55,000 nt of DNA from Neocallimastix lanati (nom. inval.) (lineage: Eukaryota; Neocallimastigomycota; Neocallimastigomycetes; Neocallimastigales; Neocallimastigaceae): positions 477,501 to 532,500 of the forward strand of contig JACVTC010000114.1 in assembly GCA_016946835.1 (NCBI GenBank). Direction: 5' to 3'. A program made the translations under genes and the position numbers. Below the pieces are notes generated by a model. The model saw nothing but the letters and a program-made list of their open reading frames with translations, had not been told where the DNA came from and ran no database searches. Positions 51,699 to 55,000 of the stretch are shown piece after piece (the first letter of the stretch is position 1; the number at the start of each line of letters is the position of its first letter).

Positions 51699-52402
51699 AA
51701 ATAACGCTAATAAATATGAAAATTATTTGGAAATTAATGAAAATAATGATTTTGAAATAAAACATGTTAAATATGATGGTTGTTTAACTATTGGTATATG
51801 ATTATTATAGAAATGTATTTTAAACAAATTATGATGAAAAAAAAAAAAAAAGACAAATTAATAGAAATAGTTTATTATTATATTATATTAATTATTGATA
51901 CCTCATAATCATGGATTATTATATTTATTATTTTTTTTATTGTTGAAAATCGATTATATTTTTAAAATTATATTTTACATTTCAAATGCTAATTTATACA
52001 AATATATGCTATAAATAGGTTGAATTTGGATACCTTAAAACTGCTATCAATATATATCAATCATATATTTTCAATATATTTTATATATAAAAATCAATCA
52101 ATAAATAATAAATTTAAAATTTTAAATATAATTTTTTCTTTATTACCATTTTTACCAATATTATCATTTAAAAAAGATATATTGTCCGGAGTTTTGTTAC
52201 ATTTATAGTTATTTTAGTATCATGGTTAGCTGATATTAAATTAGAATATTATCCTTCCAATTAGTATTTAAAATAGTAGATTTTGCTTCCTTAAAGTAGA
52301 AGATTAAAGTATATATATATATATATATATACATTTATTTATGTCTTTTATTGCTGTAAATAGCAATTAAATTAAAAATTTAAAAATTTTAATCAAAAAT
52401 TA

Positions 52403-52440
<38 letters not shown>

Positions 52441-53043
52441 ATTTACTTATATATATCAAGGGTTTATTTACATTTATTTCGTCATATTTAGTTGTATATG
52501 TTGGACCATATTCGGCTATGTCATGTATTGCGGAAATTAAAGCAATTTTCGGTGGATTTATTATTAAACAATTTCTTGAGGTGAAAACTCTTATTGTAAA
52601 ATGTATATCATACTAAGTAATTCATATATTCATGTATATTTTAACAAAAATAGATCTTAGAAAATTTATAATGATTAAAATATATTTAAATTTTTATATA
52701 AATATAAATATATTTTTATAGCAATTAGCTCTTAGTTTTGATTTAATTAATAGTAAAGAAGGTTCAAGAAAAATGAAGGTATTTTATAAAATAAATAAAT
52801 AAAAAATGTCTTTTATTACTTATATATATATATATATATATATTTTATTATATGTATATTAAATTTTCTTTTCTACATTTATTTATTATTATTAATATTA
52901 TTATTTTTAATATGATAAAAATTTAATCAAGATTAAATTATTGCTTAAAAAAGAGAAATTTACTCAACTGTTTATACTGCAGATATAATTAGCATCTGGT
53001 GCAATCAATTGATGATGTTTTATTTTCACTAGAAGTATTTATC

Positions 53044-53086
<43 letters not shown>

Positions 53087-54190
53087 GATATATTAAATTA
53101 TGAAAATATATATATATATATTTTTTATAGTCTATGAATCCGTTCAAAAGAAAAACAGTATTATTTCAAGCTACTTATGATAGAGATTGGGACATTTTTT
53201 AAGTTTTATCATTATTAATTCATCCATCCATCTATCTATATATATATTAAATAAGGAATTATTTATATATATAAATTTTAATATATAGGCATACCAAAAA
53301 TGTATGTATCCTTCGTCATAATTACAATGGTTGATAAAGCATTATTTACAATATTAACTTATGGTGTTTCTGTAAGTTTCTTATTATCATCCAATCATCC
53401 AATATATGTAAATATAAATTTAAAAGAATCTTTCATTTAACTAAATTATAATTATAAACCTATTTATTTATAAAAAAAAAAAAAAATTTCTTGACATCAA
53501 TTAAATTTTATATTTTTATTATATATTTATATTATAGGTTCCTGGTGGTGTATTTATTCCTTCAATGACAGTTGCTACTTGTTTTGGAAGAGTATTTGGT
53601 ATTATTAAGCAATATTTCCAACAGTAAGTTTCATATATAGCTTATTTTTAATGTTTATTTATAATACTTGTTTAAGCTTTTTATATATATATATTTATAT
53701 ATATTAATTTAATGATTCATAATATCTTTAGATTATTAATTCTATCTATCTCTCTATCTATATAATATAATTATTTTTTATTTTTTATTTTTATTTACTT
53801 ATTTTTTATTATTTAAAAAATTATAAATAATTTGGATACATTTTTTATTAGTAATATTCCATAGTTATTAAACTTAATAGATATTTATACTGATCTATTT
53901 TCTGAATTAGGATCTAGGTGTATTTTAGTTGTAAAACATGATAAATTAAGAGGTATTATCACCAAAAAAAAAAAAAAAAAAAAAAAAAAGAAAAAAAGAA
54001 ATCTAAAATAGTGTAGAAGCATTAGATTCATTAGATTCAAAATATTTTGATTCTATCATCGGTATTCATAGGAAAAATCAAGAAATGATTAATGATAAAA
54101 ATTTTTCAATTAAAAATGCTTTTTTAAATATATATTTAAAATCTTTAAAAATTAATCCCTATGACCATTTTTTCAGGTTTTTTTCATAAA
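51699..54190 (+). pseudogene. Decayed ClC-type chloride channel/transporter (Gef1-like)
   Basis: Exon-like pieces in the correct order spell a ClC protein but contain stops, frameshifts and gaps. Pieces: SNNANKYENYLEINENNDFE (51699 on); VSWLADIKLEYYPSN-stop (52217 on); VGPYSAMSCIAEIKAIFGGF, IIKQFLE (52502-52581), where the ion-path motif GSGIP is ruined; LALSFDLINSKEGSRKMK (52725); EIYSTVYTADII, then in another frame ASGAIN and DDVLFSLE; SMNPFKRKTVLFQATYDRDW DIF (53131-53202); MYVSFVIITMVDKALFTILT; VPGGVFIPSMTVATCFGRVF (53539 on). The C-terminal CBS piece is LFSELGSRCILVVKHDKLRG IITKK followed by a poly(A) run. It ends VEALDSLDSKYFDSIIGIHR to RFFS-stop near 54190. The selectivity region GKEGP is not found. 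Functional relatives move chloride across Golgi/vacuole membranes. Confidence 0.8.
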
Positions 54191-54194
54191 AGGG

Positions 54195-54615
54195 TTTTAA
54201 GGAATATAGTGGTTAGGGTTAGACGTAAATATGTCCCCCTTATATATATTATTAGAAAAAATATTGAACTAATTGAGAGGGTAGGGTACATGATTTCATG
54301 TGTCCATGAAGATATATTTTACTAAATTTCAATCTTTCTGACATTTATGCAATTGCCAGGGAGCTAGTATGAAACTTTATGAGTTAGGTTATACTGGTCT
54401 CACTTCAAAGAAGGGAAATTACGAACTGGAGAAGTAGTACTAGTAAAATTCTCAGTAATAATATGCATGTCAGAACGCCAATGCTGAAACATTCAGTAAA
54501 GTCGTCCAGTAAGAACAATTCTGCCTTCATAAAAAGGAAGTGTGTGACTACCTCAATATTTCCCACTGCTCCTGAGGGGGGGGGCTGAAATCAAGGGCGG
54601 TACACACCGGAAATA
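54195..54615. ncRNA. GC-richer island 4: candidate RNA/repeat with telomere-like motif
   Basis: About 420 bases of much higher GC directly after the ClC relic. On the minus strand 54518-54470 (TTACTGG, TTTACTGAATGTTTCAGCAT, TGGCGTTCTG) matches the core of the islands at 37.5 and 27.6 kb. On the plus strand 54211-54222 reads GGTTAGGGTTAG, two telomere-type units. A nine-G run lies at 54576-54584, and CCGCCC/GGGCGG-type sequence with GGTACACACCGG at 54598-54610 ends it. The minus strand also has a short hydrophobic open frame (MKAELFLLDDFTECFSIGVL onward, starting near 54529), not accepted as a gene. It may be a noncoding RNA, a SINE-like repeat or a transposon end. Confidence 0.45.
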
Positions 54616-54847
54616 ATAATAAATAATATATTAATCATTGAATTTTTTTAAATTTTTTTTTTTTTTTTTCAAATATTAAAATTAAAATACATTTAATTAA
54701 CTGAATAAAAAACTCTTAGCTTTTATTAATATATATAATAAATTAAAATGGATAAGAAAAAAAAATTTTTTTTGGTTAATTTATTATATATATTAATGAA
54801 AACATGGAAATCATAATCATAATAGTAATAATTATTAAAACAACAAT

Positions 54848-54890
54848 AATAATAGTTAATAATAATGATAATAATAATAATAATAATAAC

Positions 54891-54946
<56 letters not shown>

Positions 54947-54954
54947 GAATAATA
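54848..54954. repeat. (AAT)n microsatellite
   Basis: About 30 AAT units with a few C or G interruptions. The poly-Asn open frame across it is not a gene on present evidence. Confidence 0.92.
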
Positions 54955-55000
54955 ATAATTCATTAGTTATAATGAAAATTAAAAAATAGTAAATATATAT

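Noticed and set aside
54595-54612. Resemblance of GGTACACACCGG to the conserved GTACACACCG of small-subunit rRNA
   Set aside because: Only about ten bases match and the flanking rRNA helices are absent.
54804-54989. Poly-Asn open frame
   Set aside because: Translation of an (AAT)n microsatellite with no flanking coding sequence.

Overview
The window is extremely A+T-rich nuclear DNA: poly(A)/poly(T) runs, (TTTA)n, (ATT)n and (TATTATT)n tracts, genes split by short AT-only introns, and long gene-poor stretches. Clear proteins include intraflagellar transport subunit IFT57, so the organism builds cilia or flagella. They also include a single-pass SH3 protein laid out like yeast Fus1, a Swi1/ARID1 chromatin-remodelling subunit, a two-thioredoxin ER disulfide isomerase with an ERp29-like tail, and a Dsk2/ubiquilin. 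Flagella plus fungal-type genes and extreme AT content suggest a zoosporic fungus. Anaerobic gut fungi (Neocallimastigomycota) are the best guess, but this is inference and no marker here proves it.

Layout. 1-0.4 kb: last exon of U2AF1 (+). 1.4-4.4 kb: nine-exon IFT57 (+). 5.4-7.0 kb: Fus1-like SH3 membrane protein (-). 7.6-8.3 kb: secreted Gly/Ala-rich, Cys-rich protein (-). 8.3-11.4 kb: no gene. 11.4-11.9 kb: a GC-richer island made of successive hairpins, a candidate structured RNA. 12.7-13.4 kb: three-exon small secreted orphan (+). 15.2-16.6 kb: six-exon FYVE protein (+). 17.2-19.6 kb: decayed coding sequence, including a copia integrase scrap. 22.3-26.4 kb: five-exon Swi1-like gene (+). 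27.5-27.9 kb: a second GC island. 28.8-30.3 kb: three-exon Dsk2 (-). 30.3-33.8 kb: repeats. 33.8-36.6 kb: ten-exon PDI (+). 37.4-42.4 kb: transposon graveyard with a third GC island, a Ty1/copia ruin, a LINE tail, and two nested LINE insertions with target-site duplications. 42.4-44.1 kb: three-exon transaldolase (-). 44.1-51.7 kb: no gene, one large foldback. 51.7-54.2 kb: decayed ClC chloride channel. 54.2-54.6 kb: a fourth GC island. The end is (AAT)n.

The intact genes are unrelated housekeeping and cell-biology functions (splicing, cilium, chromatin, ER folding, ubiquitin shuttling, pentose phosphate pathway, endosomal lipid binding). There is no operon-like or cluster logic.

Most interesting points: (1) the 11.4-11.9 kb island folds into a chain of perfect stems and codes for nothing recognisable; (2) the 27.6, 37.5 and 54.5 kb islands share a common core and form a repeat or RNA family, the last also carrying a two-unit TTAGGG-type repeat; (3) the nested, datable LINE insertions. 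Gene models were spliced by hand from GT/GC...AG borders and reading-frame continuity; no alignment or folding program was run.
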